This document shows positions 31,554 to 41,400 of a stretch of 64,000 nucleotides of DNA, piece after piece. How positions within the stretch are numbered: position 1 is the stretch's first letter; the number at the start of each line of letters is the position of its first letter. The notes beneath the pieces were generated by a model. The model saw only the letters and a list, made by a program, of their open reading frames with translations, was not told the origin of the DNA and searched no databases. Source of the stretch: Symsagittifera roscoffensis (lineage: Eukaryota; Xenacoelomorpha; Acoela; Convolutidae); assembly GCF_963678635.1 (NCBI RefSeq), contig NC_087068.1, positions 37,891,436 to 37,955,435 of the forward strand, written 5' to 3'. Position numbers and translations under genes: made by a program.

Positions 31554-32115
31554 TTCGATTTATTACCAGGTTTTCATTCAAGTTGAGAGCAGTTAAAATG
31601 TTAATGAACGCCGGATTGTGTAATTTTTTCGTTGGTTGTTGTATGTCGTATAAAAATATTGTAGCTTTAAGTCCTGTTGGTACTTTATCTACATATATCA
31701 CCTCATTGTCACGGTTTATGGTTACTCTTTCTGAATTTTCTATGATTTCAAGTACGGTTTTTGCTCTAACAAATTTTTTGTCTTCTAAAACTTGTAACTG
31801 TGCTAAAATGCTTTCGGTCTGTCTATTGTGTTTCTCTTCTAGTATTTCGTCTTTAACACGTTCGACCGGTACTTCTTCATCGTCCGTTAACAGTTTAAGC
31901 TGTTCTTGTTGGGGCTCAACATTATCCGTAAATGTTTCCTTCGGTGCAGTAGTCTTACTAGTTTGTGGAGGTAATTGGCGTCTAAGCCGGTTAAGATAGG
32001 ACAGTTGAGCATTTTTATGTTTAATATTATTATCATGAAGAACACGTGCAGCATGTGGCTGCTCTTTAACATATAAGTGTTTCGGAATTAGAATGAATTC
32101 TTCAGCAGTCATCAT
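31345..32115 (-). CDS. Conserved Polinton protein of unknown function
   Basis: Encodes 256 residues from the ATG at 32115. The start MMTAEEFILIPKHLY and the middle region with the pattern E-x-x-x-x-INRDNEVIYVDK…G-x-x-x-x-I-x-L, followed by LNLNENLVINRNA, resemble proteins repeatedly found next to the integrase and ATPase in Maverick elements, which I know only as uncharacterised. A coiled-coil-prone segment with many E/K/Q lies at about residues 80-125, and the C-terminus is strongly basic (RKSLSGNRKTRNQK and onward). The C-terminal basic tail is encoded in the sequence shared with the integrase N-terminus. A good splice acceptor (ttgttacag) just upstream of the start leaves open an additional 5' exon. 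Confidence 0.65.
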   Translation of the reverse strand: MMTAEEFILIPKHLYVKEQPHAARVLHDNNIKHKNAQLSYLNRLRRQLPPQTSKTTAPKETFTDNVEPQQEQLKLLTDDEEVPVERVKDEILEEKHNRQTESILAQLQVLEDKKFVRAKTVLEIIENSERVTINRDNEVIYVDKVPTGLKATIFLYDIQQPTKKLHNPAFINILTALNLNENLVINRNAKHAVQSASFNAQEKREPGPSRTRSTSPTWQEKSSANLKRSKKHKRKSLSGNRKTRNQKREKRVRRRL

Positions 32116-32420
32116 TAAGTTGTGAGGTACCTGTAACAAAAATAAAGTATTTGTCGAACTAAATGGAAGCCTTCTTTACTCAAAATAATCGCACGTTTTT
32201 TGACAGCACTGGTTTTTGGAGTTATTAAATATTTGTATGCTGTCTCGAATCGTTCGATGTTTGCGATTTTAACGGGTACGTTTCCATTGACTACATTGAG
32301 CAAACATTCACAAATAAGTGTTATGATCTCACGATTTGAAGTTTTTCTAATTAATCTTCTTAGCTGTTCAGGTTTCAGTTTTACCATATGCCGCAGAATA
32401 GATAAGTTTTTCTTTTTCAT
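32115..32420 (-). CDS. Small conserved Polinton protein (unknown function)
   Basis: Encodes 101 residues, starting at ATG 32420. The signature EIITLICECLLNVVNGNVPV, then a region ending KKRAIILSKEGF, resembles a small helical protein that is widespread in Polintons and adintoviruses and lies close to the packaging ATPase and capsid genes. I know of no function. Its TAA shares one base with the ATG of the next gene (TAATG). A short intron bridging the two frames is conceivable, but the phases I tried do not fit. Confidence 0.6.
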   Translation of the reverse strand: MKKKNLSILRHMVKLKPEQLRRLIRKTSNREIITLICECLLNVVNGNVPVKIANIERFETAYKYLITPKTSAVKKRAIILSKEGFHLVRQILYFCYRYLTT

Positions 32421-32443
32421 TTGTGATTGGAGTAGTTTCTGCT

Positions 32444-33070
32444 TCAGATAAGGGTAAATAAAAAACTGTTGGCCCAGGTGGTGTGATATTTGAACAATAT
32501 CTCAAACAATCTGATGTACGGGGGGTCCAAGTCGATTAGAAGATGTCCAAAAAAGTCTCTGGTAGCTAATTTGTAACAGTTTCTCAAAAATTTTGATACA
32601 TTCAATTGTCTTCCTAATAGATCTAGTTGCTGAACGTCGCGAGGCGATTTCAACAGAATGATGTGTGAAGTGTTCAAATCAATCGTACGCGACCATCGAC
32701 TTTGTTGAAACAAGTTATGCTTAACATATATTACATCTATCCCTCTATGTCTACCCGCTGTCGCTAACCTAACAAATTCCTTGTCATGATAGATGTCTTC
32801 ACATGAATCATCGAAAACTAGAAGAACATTTTCTAATTTTCTCACAGATTCGAATCCGTCGAATTTCATGAACTCCACATTCACTTCGCGAGAAGACACT
32901 TTTACTGAGAATGCAGGTTGCATCTCTTTGTAAAGATATAGAACGGTTCCAAATTTAGGGTAAAAAGTATTTCCCATCAGAAGTTTCAAAATTAACTCAG
33001 TTTTGCCGGATCCTGAAGGTCCCACTATCGCCATAAAAATTCTTGTCGAAGTATCAATCATTTTATTCAT
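32444..33070 (-). CDS. atp: A32/FtsK-HerA-type genome-packaging ATPase
   Basis: Encodes 208 residues from ATG 33070, whose ATGA overlaps the stop of the membrane-protein gene; an upstream extension of the frame to 33142 lies inside that gene and is less likely. Walker A is GPSGSGKTEL (about residues 17-26) and Walker B is VLLVFDDSCED. A downstream AGRHRGIDVIYVKHNLFQQ segment matches the sensor/arginine region of the A32 family. It would pump the element's DNA into preformed capsids. The length is usual for Polinton ATPases. Confidence 0.92.
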   Translation of the reverse strand: MNKMIDTSTRIFMAIVGPSGSGKTELILKLLMGNTFYPKFGTVLYLYKEMQPAFSVKVSSREVNVEFMKFDGFESVRKLENVLLVFDDSCEDIYHDKEFVRLATAGRHRGIDVIYVKHNLFQQSRWSRTIDLNTSHIILLKSPRDVQQLDLLGRQLNVSKFLRNCYKLATRDFFGHLLIDLDPPYIRLFEILFKYHTTWANSFLFTLI

Positions 33071-33351
33071 ATTCTTGGATTTGGTAGTACGTAACCAACC
33101 AAGCCTGATAAAATCGAGAACAAAACTGACGTTTCTTCGCAACTTAATTTAGTGAAAGAAAGTTTGAGAATGCAGAAAAGTAGTAAAATTAGAATTACTA
33201 CCATTTGCGCAACAAAAACTACTTCAGACCTTGGCAAAGTTACATTGTTACAAAACTTCCATGATTTTTTTTCACTGTTTGTCTCGTTATAAACAAACTC
33301 TGTTACTAATGTTGCGTCAGGTTGATCTACTGCTGTTGTTGCTTCTGACAT
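33067..33351 (-). CDS. Small two-helix membrane protein (Polinton conserved)
   Basis: Encodes 94 residues. There is a polar N-terminus with NxT/NET potential glycosylation sites, a hydrophobic helix at about 44-66 and a second at about 74-90, ending in GYVLPNPRI. The C-terminal S-x-L-S-x-x-x-GY-x-LPNP pattern is shared with small proteins adjacent to the packaging ATPase in many Maverick elements. A role as an inner-membrane or envelope component is inference. It overlaps the ATPase start by 4 bp (ATGA). Confidence 0.65.
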   Translation of the reverse strand: MSEATTAVDQPDATLVTEFVYNETNSEKKSWKFCNNVTLPRSEVVFVAQMVVILILLLFCILKLSFTKLSCEETSVLFSILSGLVGYVLPNPRI

Positions 33352-33423
33352 TTGAGAAACTATTTATTCTACAGACTGTGTTAGACTTTTTCTCTCTGTG
33401 AATGAAGCTTGTAAAAAATTAAA

Positions 33424-33678
33424 TTACTTTTGAGAACAGTAAAAAATTTCATAACGTGTGAAATCTCTATCATTTATGTCATGGATTTCTAAAACAAAGT
33501 TTGCTGGGATATTTGCAGTTTTTTTGTAGTACATTATTTTCTTCACAGTATCCTCTTTCACAATCGTCTTAATCTCATCTGGCAATTCACTGCTGTTTAG
33601 ATCCATCTGAACTCCTGGCTGACGTTTGGGTACTAAGACTAGTTCGGGAAGATATACTCCTCGCTTGCTGGCTAACAT
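33424..33678 (-). CDS. Unknown small accessory protein
   Basis: Encodes 84 residues from the first ATG (MLASKRGVY); the frame is open up to 33720 without an ATG. It overlaps the upstream gene (33587-33928) in another frame by about 90 bp, so a splice or frameshift joining the two is possible. No family is recognised. It has a conspicuous YLPELVLVPKRQPG segment near the N-terminus and a C-terminal half predicted to be beta-rich. Confidence 0.4.
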   Translation of the reverse strand: MLASKRGVYLPELVLVPKRQPGVQMDLNSSELPDEIKTIVKEDTVKKIMYYKKTANIPANFVLEIHDINDRDFTRYEIFYCSQK

Positions 33679-33928
33679 TTCTGATAAACTTGAATCGCTG
33701 GAAGTATACAAATTGATCAATAACTGGAAAAAACCTCTTCAACGTAGACAACTCTTCTTCGGAAATTATTATTTGCTCCTTCCTCTGAACAATTTGGCCA
33801 CTGCAATCAATACGCTCTATTCTCGTTAATGAAATTTTAATATCACCCTCTGGAGTCATCCACGCACAAAGCATTGAATTTGGTGATAGGTATGTCTCCA
33901 CTTTCGCTGATCTCTCGCTGTTGTTCAT
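33587..33928 (-). CDS. Unknown accessory protein, possibly PC4-like
   Basis: Encodes 113 residues. Residues about 25-72 (an MTPEGDIKISLTRIERID segment, then QIIISEEELSTLKRFFP) loosely follow a PC4-like pattern: strand, turn, strand, then a helix starting with EEL. This resemblance is weaker than for the plus-strand gene at 26027. The tail is Ser/Thr/Arg-rich. The gene start overlaps the exonuclease-like gene by 86 bp, and its 3' part overlaps the next small gene in a different frame. I treat the function as unknown. Confidence 0.45.
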   Translation of the reverse strand: MNNSERSAKVETYLSPNSMLCAWMTPEGDIKISLTRIERIDCSGQIVQRKEQIIISEEELSTLKRFFPVIDQFVYFQRFKFIRNVSQQARSISSRTSLSTQTSARSSDGSKQQ

Positions 33929-34382
33929 TTTTCAACCAATCATAAAAAACCTTGGTTTTCTTCAGGGCACAATGATTCCTGGAGTTGTAATGTGGAATAT
34001 GTTTATTGCAACTTGGATAATTTTTAAAATATAAGTTTTCAACCCGAGGACAGCCCAAATCATCTAGGTTTTCAATCTTTCGGTCCAAGTACTTGGCCAA
34101 AAATTCTGTCTTTTCTTTTCCTTTAGCGTAAAAAACGGCACCGGGATTTCTCAGCACAAAACTCTGAAGTATTTGATTCAAGTTTATATAAAGATAATCA
34201 CCGTTTTCCCAATGGAGACCGTGTAAATAATTTGTTAACCAGTTGTAAGCTTTTTGTTCAAGCTTTGGTAGTATATTGAAATTCACTGGAGGTCGGAAAA
34301 TTGCTAATTCTTTAACCACAAAGGCGTTTTTCTTGTAACGAAAGCCTTCCACGTCAAGCACAACTGATCTCTCGCCTAGCAT
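33843..34382 (-). CDS. DEDD-exonuclease-like accessory protein
   Basis: Encodes 179 residues. An N-terminal VVLDVEGFRYKKNAFVVKEL gives a D-x-E pair (Asp10/Glu12) like motif I of DEDD 3'-5' exonucleases. Further on come an HGLHWENGDY segment, a VFYAKGKEKTEFLAKYL segment, NLDDLGCP, and a Cys/His-rich end (CNKHIPHYNSRNHCA). I recall proteins of this shape among uncharacterised animal proteins, often near mobile DNA, but cannot name a validated family. The catalytic set is not fully traced, so activity is inference. It starts 7 bp inside the upstream gene's end. Confidence 0.5.
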   Translation of the reverse strand: MLGERSVVLDVEGFRYKKNAFVVKELAIFRPPVNFNILPKLEQKAYNWLTNYLHGLHWENGDYLYINLNQILQSFVLRNPGAVFYAKGKEKTEFLAKYLDRKIENLDDLGCPRVENLYFKNYPSCNKHIPHYNSRNHCALKKTKVFYDWLKNEQQREISESGDIPITKFNALCVDDSRG

Positions 34383-34810
34383 TCTAGTAAATGATAAACT
34401 TCTGGTTTTTTCAACTTAATGAAAAGGCAGAACGCTATTCCACTCAAATGTCCCAATAAGCTGTTGTTACAGTTCCAGGGCAACATGTAACAGTACGTGG
34501 GACCCTGTTGATAAAATTCGTGTATAAATCCGGCCGCATCGTGCAAAATAGCGTGCAATCATAAAATTTTGGAATTTTTCAAGTATTTGTCCAAGGAAGA
34601 GTTATCAATACCAATCAAGCCACCATAAGGTCTCAACTTAATTAAAATGTCGTAGTTAAGGTTATCAGAACTAACAAAAAACAGAGAACATGCAGCTAGA
34701 AAATAGTTGCGTCGGTTAGAATTATCAGGATAAGTTTGTTTCAAAGACGTATAAATTTCGTGAATTATTTTCAAATCAATAGGAGTTACTCTGCTTTTTT
34801 GCAATTTCAT
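34376..34810 (-). pseudogene. Unknown accessory protein broken by one in-frame TGA
   Basis: One continuous frame of 144 codons runs from ATG 34810 to a TAG at 34376, apart from a single TGA at 34559-34561. The part after the TGA carries striking motifs (LHDAAGFIHEF, GPTYCYMLPW, GHLSGIAF), and the part before ends YGGLIGIDNSSLDKYL, so both halves look like one domain. The His-Asp pair might recall phospholipase A2 enzymes, but I see no matching calcium loop and do not assert it. It overlaps the gene upstream by 35 bp and the exonuclease-like gene by 7 bp. Natural readthrough is a less likely alternative to a nonsense mutation. Confidence 0.5.
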
Positions 34811-35345
34811 TATTTATTTTTTCCAACACCTCTCCAACCTGCTGAATTTCAAGCCAGTGGAAATAAAAGTGACCTTGCAAATACCATTTAGTCTCATTAA
34901 GATAACGGTGGTAAATAATTAAATAAACCACCGGAAGTTTTTTGTATTTTGATAGCTTGTTGAAACATAGACGGATTTTTCTCTCCAAGTCTTTATCAAC
35001 CCTTTTTGAGGTAAAATCAAACGAATAGTCGAATACGTTTTCATAATCAGCAAGATTCAAATCGCTCACAGTACCATACTTTTGTTTTGTAGAAATGCAC
35101 CAAGAGATTTGTTGAAGCTCACTCAAATAAAATTGTTCTTTGAAAATTAACTCGTATTCTTTCTTTGAAATTTCCTTTGCCCTTTCGAGGAAGACGACGT
35201 AGCGTTCATTACTAAATTTGAAAAATGAGTTTTTTTCTGCGGTTGAAAACACTCTTAATTGTAAATGTTCATTATCAATATCTTCAGTACACCAAGTTCC
35301 CTCTAATTTCATTTTTCTTATTTCAAAATTTGTCAAATTTATCAT
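34776..35345 (-). CDS. Unknown accessory protein, first gene of the long array
   Basis: Encodes 189 residues, starting at ATG 35345. Aromatic-rich with many charged residues and no membrane segment or signal peptide. The motifs VVFLERAKEISKKEYEL, QQISWCISTKQKYG and LQGHFYFHWLEIQQ stand out but match no family I recognise. As the gene nearest the right terminal repeat, it would be the first in a long minus-strand transcript. Its 3' end overlaps the next gene by 35 bp. Confidence 0.5.
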   Translation of the reverse strand: MINLTNFEIRKMKLEGTWCTEDIDNEHLQLRVFSTAEKNSFFKFSNERYVVFLERAKEISKKEYELIFKEQFYLSELQQISWCISTKQKYGTVSDLNLADYENVFDYSFDFTSKRVDKDLERKIRLCFNKLSKYKKLPVVYLIIYHRYLNETKWYLQGHFYFHWLEIQQVGEVLEKINNEIAKKQSNSY

Positions 35346-35639
35346 TTGGTATATTTTGCCCAGAAACGGCCGCCGCCTTTTGAGAGTAATTTCAATTTAC
35401 TGCCTTTTCACCATAAAATTTAGGTCAAGTTAAGGAATTAGTTTACTGCTGCCAACAGTTAAGCTACGCTGCCAAATTGGCCGGCGCATTTTTATTATAT
35501 ACCATAAAAGTCAATTCCCCGTTCACTAACAAATTTCAACTAGGTCGAAAGTTCATTTGCCCGAAACAAATATAACAATTAACCTGATTCATATAATTAA
35601 CCAGGACCAATAATTAGGACCCAAAAAATTGGAATTAAA
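35346..35639 (-). promoter_or_regulatory. Subterminal region with candidate promoter of the minus-strand array
   Basis: About 290 bp between the right terminal repeat and the first minus-strand gene. It contains a GC-rich patch (cggccgccgcc on the plus strand), a short repeated word gctgccaa, and a minus-strand tatataataa at 35492-35501, about 150 bp upstream of the first ATG, that could be a TATA box. The position suits a promoter for the long gene array, but the motif alone is weak in AT-rich DNA. Confidence 0.3.
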
Positions 35640-35858
35640 GAATTTTTTATCGTGTCCCTTGTTGTTAAGCTAAACTTAGCAAGATCCTAACTAGGGGGTC
35701 TTCTGCTTTTTGGGTGGAAAATTTCTTTCGTTTACAAAATCCTAGGATAGGGGTCCTCCAAAAAATTAAGGACCCCTTTCCTAGGATTTTGCTTTACGTG
35801 AGGACCCCCCCTTAGGAAGGACCCCCCCTTAGGATCCGGGACACGATACAATACTACT
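35640..35858. repeat. Polinton right terminal inverted repeat
   Basis: Reverse complement of the left terminal repeat. The outer end reads …acgatacaatactact and the inner end is marked by the inverted atcgtgtccct at 35649-35659. The hairpin core at 35736-35790 has the same 55-bp size as its partner 18535-18589. Outer parts are nearly identical between ends, and inner parts are more diverged. Confidence 0.9.
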
Positions 35859-35864
35859 CATGTC
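35859..35864. repeat. Polinton target-site duplication, right
   Basis: The hexamer catgtc directly after the last base of the right terminal repeat, identical to 18453-18458. Confidence 0.9.
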
Positions 35865-37940
35865 TCGGGTCGATATTTGCTTCCTCGTTACGTCAGGCAG
35901 CTATTGATCTGTTGTACTAGATGATCTCAACCAGCCTATGACTCCTTTTATGCACAAGTTTTTTGTTTGTTCAATACAGTTGTTGTTTATATCATCGATC
36001 GGTTCTGTCTTTTGATTGTTTCCGTGTAGAAGCGCGCTGCTTCAGTCGTCACATCTGCTGCTACATCGGCAATTGGAACTACGGCTGGCAAGTCAGATCT
36101 CTGATACGCTCCTTAAGACTTTCTTAATAAGTTCAGTATTGAAGCTGATTTCCTTAAACTTCAGCACGATTACTTCGTGAAGCTGGGTTTTGAAATTGAT
36201 CAATTAGACTTTCAATAGAGCTTGGGTCGTTCGCTTTGATATCTGATGGCAGAGTTTGATAGAGTCGTAGTGCACAGTCTCTGTATAGGGTGGTAAGAAA
36301 TACACTTCTGTGGGTCCTGGTGTGGCTTTTGATCCAATGTCTCCTACATGTCCTGAAAAGCTGTAGTTATCTAGAATGTTTATTTTGTGTTCCTCCGAAA
36401 ATTCGAGGAAGCTTGATTGAAATTTGAAAAGTGTTAGCTTTTTTTGCTATAATAAACAAAATTATACTCACTGACTATTCAACTTAGGAGTGAATTAGAA
36501 AAATTGCTGTTTCTTAATTTTCATCCAATATCGATTAGAAGTGCTGATTTGATTTAAAAACTATAGCTAACAAATTGTGTAAAAGCTTTGATTTTTTTCC
36601 GTCAACATTAATTCATTGCAAGAATCAGGAATTCCGAGTTAACGTTGAGCTAATTTATTATATTGATGTTGAAATTCATCTTTTCTCCTTGGTGAGAAGC
36701 TTACTTGAGTTAACATCTGACTCACACCAAAAATTTGTGATATTGTTTTTTTTTTAAATTTTTAGCTCTTTTTCCAAAAATGAAAACAAAATAGCGAAGC
36801 CGTGGTTGGTGATAAGTAATTGTTGTTAACTTTCTCCAGAGTCTGTCTCAGCTGATCAATGATTGTTTTTCTGCCACTAATATCTGAGTTTCGTCGCGTG
36901 AACCAGGATTTTTTGCACTTTTATCAAATTATTGCAACTTGGGACTATTTTTATCAATTTAGGATGGTTGTCAATGTCTGTTTTTGTGTGTTAGAAACTT
37001 CTTTTGCCGTCAGTTTGTAGCCCATTCAGAAGTAGAGTCTTCCACGCTGTGACAATCTCATATACCGCCTTTCCTGTCTGAGATATTGGTTTTCTAATTG
37101 GTTGTTTGCAATTATTGATGTTGATTTTCAGCGCTACTGATGCGTTGCATTTGTTTTCAAACTTATCTTTTTTTTTTAAATTATAGTTTTTATAATTTTT
37201 TGTCAAAGAAGTCGCGTACTTGATATCAAGAGTCATACTTGATATCAAGAGTCAGCGAATGAGGAGCTGCTGCAATTTTGCCAGAAACTTCAGCAAAGCA
37301 GTTACCTGTAACTGAAATTTATGATAGTTGTAATCAAACCGCAATTTTTCTTCGATTCAACTTCGATTCAACACAAAAAAGTCAGTCGCCAGGAGAAGGA
37401 CAGAGCAAAAAAAAATAGTGTACAGTGTCGAGGAAAATGAAGGCGACAAGAAGGAGGATTTTTCAACGGAGAAGGTGAGCTACAATTGTGCTCCTTTTGC
37501 CATGTGTCAAGAGATGCTTGTTTCTCGTGGCTTACAAAAGAATGAGTACAGTTTTGCTTCCACCTCCAATGTGATATGGACTTCGAGTCAAAAACATTTT
37601 TTCAAAACTAGATCGTGATTATGCCTCCTTTTATATCAATTTTATATATTGCCTTTAACGCCGGGAATGTTTGGGAATTTGTTTCAGAACTGACACAGTG
37701 CCTAGTTTTTTCGGTTGACTGGAAAATTGTTGTTATATCACAATAAAATTTTTAAAATTTTTTCAATTAAAACATCTGAGAACAAAGATGATTGTGGCTA
37801 GGACAAAAACGTAGAACATCTCAAAAACACTAGATAGAACCAGAGGGTTAGTGCAAATTGGGGTAGACGAAAATGTATGATCTTTTTTATTGGGATACTG
37901 AACTTTCCTCAAAAGACAGACAACTACGGTAATTAAAATC
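35865..37940. other. Intergenic, right flank of the Polinton
   Basis: About 2 kb of AT-rich DNA. No coding frame with a recognisable motif was seen. Confidence 0.4.
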
Positions 37941-37957
37941 AGAAAAGTTAGAGATCG

Positions 37958-38460
37958 TTGACAAGCATGGGTTCACCGCCTAGTCACGAAATTGGAAACA
38001 GCAATTTTTGTTATGAAGACCAAAACAGATGGTCAGGGATAAAATCGATGAGACACACACTACCGAAGCATAGCACAAACGGCGGGTACTGTAAAAATTG
38101 CATTGAGAAGAAGGAGACTGAGAACAACTACAAGGCTTAAAAGCATCCGCTACCTAGATGATATAGTTGGGGCACTCAAAGATGACCGTAAGAAACTGCT
38201 TCAAGCTGCCAACAGACTTCTACATTGAAGTGCTAAATGCATCGAGAAAAAATGATTTTCTAAGTTTAGAAAACAACATCGATAAGAACAGGAAAGTGAG
38301 CTGTGCATGCTATCAAAAACCAACAAATAACAGTAACATCCTGAACTCTAGGAGATGTGCTCCAATTCAATTTAAAAATGTGTAACTAAAGGAGCTGCTC
38401 ACCGTGTATTCTGAATTATGTCTACATAATAAGACAATGGAAGTCAATCAGACCTATTAT
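37958..38460 (+). pseudogene. Penelope-like element reverse transcriptase, decayed
   Basis: Pieces in different frames line up in the order expected for a Penelope-like reverse transcriptase. They are MGSPPSHEIGN at about 37965, RYLDD (the YxDD catalytic motif) at 38151-38165, and KVSCACYQKPTNNSN followed by APIQFK at about 38300-38380. The last corresponds to the V-x-RKPT-x-x-x-x-L…APIQWK region of such elements. Stops and frameshifts break the frame, so it is a fossil. A non-LTR origin is less likely because of the KPT…APIQ signature. Confidence 0.6.
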
Positions 38461-38499
38461 TCGATATTAGGGCAACCACACTGTGAAATTTTCAAATAA

Positions 38500-41400
38500 A
38501 GTGCGGGATATCACTGCCGCTCAAGTAGTTTTCACGACGTGGAAACTATAAGCGTTTTGGCCGTTGTTGAAGACAGCTTTTTTGGTTTTTGTAGAATGAG
38601 AAAGGATATCTAGAAAAATACGTTATCGGTTTCTCTAAATTCAAGTCAATTTTGAAAAAAAATGTTCGATTGTTATGAAAGTAGAAAATAATATTAATAA
38701 GGAACTGCTGGCTATGGGGAAAAACACGAATTAAATGAGAATCAACACTAAGGGATGATGTCTAGAAGGACGAGGCTTCATAGGTTGACGAAGAAACAAA
38801 AAAATTCATTGCGACTGGTCCTTTCATTGTCTGGTAGCTCTTTTTACAATCTAAACAGCTTTTTTGCTATTTTATTGAAAAAAATTCAGGAAACAAACAT
38901 CGAAACCATTTAAGTACAAGAGAGAAAAATCTTCGAAAGCATATTCTTGAGCCAAATGAAATAATAATTTTTCAAGATTTGAACTGTTTTAATGTAAAAG
39001 TACCACTGATTGATGCCATAAACACAGCACTCAATCAGCTGTAACCACCGTCATATACCAGAAAAACCATGAATGAACTGTTGAACAGAACAGGCAGTTA
39101 GTCATATCTTTTTTGAATATTTCAAGTTCATTCAAATATTTTTCTATCAGAAAAAGTGTTTAGCAGTGGGTGCATCTCGTGCCGTTATTTCAGCAAACCT
39201 ATCGCTAAAGCCCGTATCAGGGGCCCGTATCAGGGGTGTTTTTGAACTGTTCGATCCTGAAAAAAACATCTTTACGAAATGTGTTCCAAGTGCAATAAGA
39301 AGTTCACGTACAGGTCAAAAAATGTACAATGGTAAAGCTGTTTGACCTGGTCTGACGTAAAATGCGTTGATCTACCATACAATGACTACCGAAACATAGG
39401 CAAAATCGTCTCGTGTTGTAGAGTTTGCGTGGTGATGGGGTAAAAAAAGAAGTCAGCTCAATAAGATAACTTTCTTCATCGTTAAATTGGTGATATAAGG
39501 AGTATCTTGAAGAATGATCCCAAAAAATGATGCCGGCAGCAAACCAATTATATCTCAATTTACAGGTCACAATATAAACATTGAAAACATCCGGAAAACT
39601 GGCTGCTTTGGATTTAAAAACAACTTTTGACACAATGAGGAAAAATACCTGCACATGGTAAAAGGAACAACAGATACAGGTTACCATACTAAACGCTAGA
39701 AGTTTCGCCCCCTCCCCCTCAGAAAAGTGTGATTGAAAAAACTGTTCATCGTGTTCTCGTGTTCTTCGCATTATGTACACATGTGATAACTCTGATAAAG
39801 CGATGGAAATTAACCGTAAAAAGGTTTACTAAAATTTGCTTTGTCTAGAATTTGCTTTGTCGTGAGCCCTTGAAAAGATCATGGGAGAGGACCAAAAGTC
39901 AGAGATGATTATTGTGAATTGGAACCCCTAAGAGTACAATAGCGAATAGCCACCCAACTTGATGGTTCAATATCGGAGCAATCAAAATTATACATTTGCA
40001 ACTAAGAGGGGTGATATCACCTAATGAGCAGATAATAATCGCGAGGCGGAAACAAAAAACATATTTGCCCTCTTTAAATCCTGCGATTCTAGTAAGGTAA
40101 GCTGAACTCGAAAAGGGTGTGGAGGTTGGAAAACTGTGCATGAAAATCCATCAATTATTGCCAAACAGTTCAATATTTTTTGTCAGACATTTCAATAATA
40201 CCAATAGACCGAAAAGAGAAACACCGAAAAGAGGATGCTCCCCTTGGAGTCCATAAAAAGCCTTGTGGTAGTGATTACGGCAAGTCGTAACTGAATTGGA
40301 AGACTATCGATTAAGCTGCCAGCAAGAATAAGTTACGTTTATTAGAGGCGCTTCTCATTAGGAAAAAGAGGCAGGAAAAACACACGAGCGTCATGTTCAG
40401 AAGTAGGAGCTGATATTAAGGCTATAATTTCAGAATCAAAATTTGTTGGCTAAAACTATTTGTTGAAGAACAAAACTACATGTTAGCAAAAACTAGCGTC
40501 AAAACAAAAAAAAAATAAAAAACTCAACACTCTTAAAATTTGTGACAAATGATTGAAACGATGATTGAAATGATTGACACATAAGACTTTCCTATGATAT
40601 CTGATCAATTTTTATCTATTCAAATAAAAGTTTAAAATCTGAAGAGCAAAAAATTGTGCAAAACATATGCTGAATTTACAATTTTATAGCATTCTGAAAT
40701 CAATCGAGTGGATTAAAAACCAAAAAAAGTTTGCAAACTAAAATATAGTGGATATTAATCCATCTATGTCGGTGAAACGTCAGATAGAATACCAATAGCG
40801 ACGAGGAGAACAGTGAAACGGATATTCCCGTCGAGCGACTTCCAAAGCAGTGTGGAAACAAAAGTATGAATTCAGATTTATGTTGGAAGATTATTGACCA
40901 GACCCTTCGCAAATTATTTTATTAAAGTTAAAAGCGCTGAATAATGAAAAAGAAGCCAGGATTCAATATACTCAACAACTTTAGAAACAAGATGCTGGAG
41001 TGAAGCCATTGTTCCAAAATTGAAAATATTGTGGCTAAATTATCAAAAAATTGATCAATTCATATTAATTAAACGACATTTCAGCGTAACATTGAAATTC
41101 TAGCCGAAATTTTGAAACTAAGAAATCGGAAAAGGGGACAAATCACTGAGGAAAAAATTGACGGAGTCTTTCAAAAATGGTTGCACAATAGATGTTGTGT
41201 TAAATTTGTAATAATCGATTGATTGATAGGCCTAATTGTTTTTTTAAAGGTGTTAAAAAGTTTATATAATTAATCATTTCGATTGAGGAACAGCAGGCCG
41301 CCAAGTGGAAAATCCAGGTTTGGCTATGTAGGATTTTTCAGAAAAGAAGGAGTTTTTTGAGGATCAAGAACCTTTGGTTCTATTTTTCTTGTGCCGGAAC

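Larger units (their letters stand above)
18459..35858 (-). mobile_element. Maverick/Polinton (polintovirus-like) element, 17.4 kb
   Basis: The element is bounded by inverted repeats of about 220 bp starting with AG, and by an exact 6-bp target duplication. Inside is the complete diagnostic Polinton set: protein-primed DNA polymerase B, retrovirus-type integrase, packaging ATPase, adenovirus-type protease, and major and minor capsid proteins. Accessory genes accompany them. Nearly all genes run on the minus strand and overlap or abut. Only two in-frame stops were found (22329-22331 and 34559-34561), so the copy is young or recently active but probably not competent by itself. Whether this lineage still forms particles cannot be told from sequence. 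Confidence 0.95.

Noticed and set aside
31547-31999. 150-codon plus-strand open frame
   Set aside because: Antisense to two conserved minus-strand Polinton genes; composition is Ser/Cys/Leu-rich as expected for a reverse shadow.
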